Below are positions 4,210 through 5,796 of a DNA stretch of 5,796 nt, one piece after another. The notes beneath the pieces are model-generated. The model saw only the letters and a list, made by a program, of their open reading frames with translations. It had not been told where the DNA came from and ran no database searches. A program made the translations under genes and the position numbers. Source of the stretch: an uncultured Oscillospiraceae bacterium (lineage in GTDB: Bacteria; Bacillota; Clostridia; Oscillospirales; Oscillospiraceae); contig CAJUQS010000107.1 in the NCBI GenBank assembly GCA_910588365.1, positions 1 to 5,796 of the forward strand, read 5' to 3'. Each line of letters opens with the position of its first letter. Position 1 is the stretch's first letter.

Positions 4210-4235
4210 ATGGGGGAAGAAAATACTTTCCCCAT
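4210..4235 (-). promoter_or_regulatory. Hairpin in the rpsT mRNA leader
   Basis: ATGGGG (4210-4215) pairs with CCCCAT (4230-4235), extended by three more pairs after one mismatch, with a 6-nt A/T loop. It lies in the roughly 55-nt leader, 10 nt upstream of the SD. S20 controls its own synthesis in Escherichia coli; whether this stem takes part in such control here is speculation. Confidence 0.4.
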
Positions 4236-4245
4236 GCAGAACAAT

Positions 4246-4274
4246 ATTTTAACACGTCCTTTCCAAAATTGCAA
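4246..4274 (-). promoter_or_regulatory. Sigma-A-type promoter of rpsT
   Basis: Reverse-strand -35 TTGCAA (4269-4274), a 17-bp spacer, -10 TAAAAT (4246-4251). It has the same -35 hexamer as the groESL promoter. The start point is near 4239. Confidence 0.75.
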
Positions 4275-4304
4275 GGAATTTTTTGAATTTTCTTTGTCTT
4301 ATTT

Positions 4305-4333
4305 GCATATTTTCCATCTGCCGTGAGAAACTA
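4305..4333 (+). promoter_or_regulatory. Candidate sporulation (sigma-G/sigma-F-like) promoter of gpr
   Basis: GCATA (4305-4309) fits the sigma-G -35 pattern G-C/T-A-T-A/G. Seventeen bases later, GAAACTA (4327-4333) only partly fits the -10 pattern CATNHTA. In Bacillus gpr is transcribed in the forespore by sigma-F and sigma-G. No good sigma-A promoter is seen upstream. The -10 match is weak. Confidence 0.35.
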
Positions 4334-4382
4334 GCCGGGAAATACCAGATTTTGTGTCTGGAAAAGAGGGGGAGCACAAATT

Positions 4383-5258
4383 ATGCCGGCTATACGGACG
4401 GATTTGGCCATGGAGGCCCGGGACCTCTGGCGGGAGAGCGCCGGGGAGAACACCAGACTGCCCGGAGTCCGGGCCCGGGACGAGGAGGCGGAGGGCTTTC
4501 CCGTGACCCGGGTGGAAATTCTTGACCCGGAGGGGGAGAAGGCCCTGGGCAAGCCCAGGGGGGTCTATCTCACCCTGGACATCTCCGGCTTCTGGCGGCG
4601 GGAGGAGGACGCCTTCGTCCGGGCGGCCCGGGCGGTGTCAGGACTCCTCTCCCCCCTGCTGCCGGAGGAGGGGGCGGTGCTGGTGGCGGGCCTGGGCAAC
4701 CCGGCCATGACGCCGGACGCCCTGGGGCCCCGGATGCTGGACCACCTGCTGGTCACCCGGCATCTGCTGAAGGTACTGCCGGGAATGCGGAGCGTGGCGG
4801 GCCTGGGGGCCGGGGTGCTGGGCACCACGGGGCTGGAGGTGGCCGAGTGGGTCCGGGGCGTGTCGGAGCACGTCCGGCCGGCGGCGGTAATCGTGGTGGA
4901 CGCCCTGGCGGCCCGCGGGCTGGAGCGGCTGTGTACCACGGTGCAGATCGCCGACACGGGGCTTGTCCCCGGCAGCGGCGTGGGAAACCACCGGATGGCG
5001 CTGAACCGTGAGACGCTGGGGATCCCGGTTATTTCGGTGGGCGTCCCCACGGTGGTGGACGCCAGGACCATTGCGCGGGATCTTCTGGCGGGGAGCGGCG
5101 GAGAGCCGCCTGCCGCGCTGAAGGGGGACAGCTTTTTTGTGACGCCGGACAGCATTGACGCAAAGATTCGGGAGCTGGCGAAGCTGATCGGGTACGGGGT
5201 GGACCTCGCCCTCCAGGAGGGGCTGGCGCTGGAGGACCTGGAGGCCCTGCTGGCATGA
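4383..5258 (+). CDS. gpr: GPR germination protease (spore endopeptidase)
   Basis: A forespore protease of family A25 that starts breakdown of small acid-soluble spore proteins during germination. The 291-residue protein starts MPAIRTDLAMEAR, where RTDLAMEA is the family signature around the self-cleavage site. Other family blocks are AGLGNPAMTPDALGPR (with Asp112), LLVTRHLL, GTTGLEVAEWVRG, VVDALAARGLERL (Asp173), QIADTGLVPGSGVGN and GVPTVVDARTIARD. Asp112 and Asp173 correspond to the two aspartates proposed as catalytic in the Bacillus enzyme. The C-terminal FFVTPDSIDAKI block is present. The start is fixed: an in-frame TAG at 4332-4334 lies upstream with no other start codon after it, and GGGGGAG (4368-4374) lies 8 nt before the ATG. 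It is shorter than the Bacillus enzyme (about 370), with a very short propeptide. In Bacillus spoIIP follows; here repeats follow instead. The codons are very GC-rich. Confidence 0.96.
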   Translation: MPAIRTDLAMEARDLWRESAGENTRLPGVRARDEEAEGFPVTRVEILDPEGEKALGKPRGVYLTLDISGFWRREEDAFVRAARAVSGLLSPLLPEEGAVLVAGLGNPAMTPDALGPRMLDHLLVTRHLLKVLPGMRSVAGLGAGVLGTTGLEVAEWVRGVSEHVRPAAVIVVDALAARGLERLCTTVQIADTGLVPGSGVGNHRMALNRETLGIPVISVGVPTVVDARTIARDLLAGSGGEPPAALKGDSFFVTPDSIDAKIRELAKLIGYGVDLALQEGLALEDLEALLA

Positions 5259-5275
5259 GGCGCCGTCCTGGCCGG

Positions 5276-5309
5276 GTTACTTTTTGGACGCCCAAAAAGT
5301 AACAAAAAG
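5276..5309 (+). repeat. Hairpin repeat after gpr, same family as the 1081-1266 ends
   Basis: A perfect 12-bp stem, GTTACTTTTTGG (5276-5287) with CCAAAAAGTAAC (5292-5303), followed by AAAAAG. The unit (T-ACTTTTT, stem top, AAAAAGTA, -C-AAAAAG) matches the left hairpin of the groES-groEL spacer element (1086-1116), with the top of the stem changed on both sides so that pairing is kept. It lies 17 bp after the gpr stop. With no U-run on the gpr side it is not a standard terminator for gpr. Confidence 0.65.
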
Positions 5310-5391
5310 CCGCAGCCATCCTGACGGATTGCAAGGATTTTTAACGCAGTCAGGGCAGAAAATATGCCGCCAAGGCGGGCGCGGGGAGATG

Positions 5392-5552
5392 TTATAGTCG
5401 ACGCACTTGAGAAGAGGTAAAAAGGAGGGAGGAAAAATGACGCGGGGCAAGGCGGAGGATGCAGGCGGGCTGACGCCCGCCAAAGACGACAACGCCGCCC
5501 CGTATCATTTTGACCGCCGAACTTTACCGATTTTCAAGTGCGTCGACTATAA
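5392..5552. repeat. 161-bp element bounded by 22-nt inverted repeats
   Basis: The arms are 5392-5413 (starts TTATAGTCGACGCACTTG) and 5531-5552 (ends CAAGTGCGTCGACTATAA). They are complementary over 22 bases with a single G-T mismatch. The 117 bp between hold an SD, an ATG (5437) and a 7-bp hairpin (5464-5470 with 5475-5481, GGCGGGC/GCCCGCC). It may be a MITE-like insertion or a recombinase-invertible segment. I see no clear promoter inside. Confidence 0.75.
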
Positions 5553-5796
5553 ACAGGCTCTAAGCAGGGTGATATGGATGAAAAACAGGATAAAGGATCA
5601 GCGGGAGGACCACGACTACACGCAGCAGTGGCCGGATGAACTGCTGGTGCGTCTGGCGAACTTTTATCAGACAAGTGTGGACAATCTGCTCCTGCTTACC
5701 GACGAACCCCGGCCCTATCCACGCAGAAAACAATCAATAAAACATCATAAGGATATGAAGAGTGCAAAGTGGGACAAGCCGCTGTCCAAGCGGGCC
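5437..5796 (+). CDS. XRE-type regulator remnant lacking the HTH core, runs off window
   Basis: The frame is open from the ATG at 5437 to the window end (120 codons, no stop). GGAGGGAGG just upstream (GGAGG at 5424-5428, 8 nt from the ATG) supports this start. Residues 1-38 or so are encoded inside the inverted-repeat element and resemble nothing I know. From Met48 (5578, with its own weak AGGG SD) the sequence reads like an XRE/Cro repressor: MKNRIKDQREDHDYTQQ, the usual first helix, then directly PDELLVRLANFYQTSVDNL and LLLTDEPRPYPRR, the usual end of the domain. About 22-24 residues that normally lie between TQ and P-ELL, namely helices 2-3 and the DNA-recognition turn, are missing without a frameshift. 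It is therefore probably unable to bind DNA as an XRE protein and may be a decaying gene or a dimerisation-only remnant. The C-terminus, rich in Lys and His, continues outside. Confidence 0.6.
   Translation, partial: MTRGKAEDAGGLTPAKDDNAAPYHFDRRTLPIFKCVDYKQALSRVIWMKNRIKDQREDHDYTQQWPDELLVRLANFYQTSVDNLLLLTDEPRPYPRRKQSIKHHKDMKSAKWDKPLSKRA

Noticed and set aside
4565..5305. Leftward 246-codon frame opposite gpr
   Set aside because: Ser/Arg/Pro-rich shadow typical of GC-rich genes; gpr on the other strand is unambiguous.
1..5796. CRISPR array, tRNA or rRNA genes, complete insertion sequence
   Set aside because: No regularly spaced repeats, no cloverleaf or rRNA signatures, and no DDE or HUH transposase frame was seen.

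Overview
The window reads as chromosomal DNA of a GC-rich, spore-forming member of Clostridia, most likely an Oscillospiraceae-type gut bacterium. The evidence is a GPR spore protease gene, HrcA-type CIRCE control of groESL, Gram-positive Shine-Dalgarno (SD) sites, sigma-A-like promoters with 16-17 bp spacing, and a codon bias towards G/C in the housekeeping genes. The genus is an inference.

Layout. The left part (1-1673) is the heat-shock operon read leftwards: promoter, CIRCE operator, groES, a 186-bp hairpin-ended repeat in the groES-groEL gap, then the first 347 codons of groEL, which runs off the window. The right part holds the housekeeping pair rpsT (leftwards, TTG start) and gpr (rightwards), which are divergent as in many Firmicutes. 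The far right (5276-5796) has another hairpin repeat, a pair of 22-nt inverted repeats, and an open frame that looks like an XRE-family regulator lacking most of its helix-turn-helix.

Between groES and rpsT lies an accessory island (about 1674-3821) bounded by an identical 50-bp direct repeat. It carries a zinc-ribbon/TM2 membrane protein gene whose SD is buried in a 17-bp hairpin, a probable type I toxin-antitoxin module, and a complete tyrosine recombinase. The TM2 stretch is visibly more AT-rich than its surroundings. The repeats plus the recombinase make a small integrated element plausible. The repeat could instead be an ordinary dispersed intergenic sequence.

The most interesting item is at 2454-2782. 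Two exact-consensus sigma-A promoters (TTGACA-N17-TATAAT) face each other. The leftward one drives a 28-codon hydrophobic, basic-headed peptide gene with a strong but hairpin-buried SD. The rightward one would produce a short RNA antisense to the 3' end of the peptide mRNA. Small membrane peptide, convergent antisense RNA, structured leader and possible 5'-3' pairing of the mRNA are the marks of a type I toxin-antitoxin locus. I do not recognise the peptide family.

Three separate inverted-repeat or hairpin-ended elements (1081-1266, 2215-2437, 5392-5552) lie in under 6 kb, so the intergenic DNA is rich in MITE-like material that supplies or alters regulatory signals of adjacent genes.
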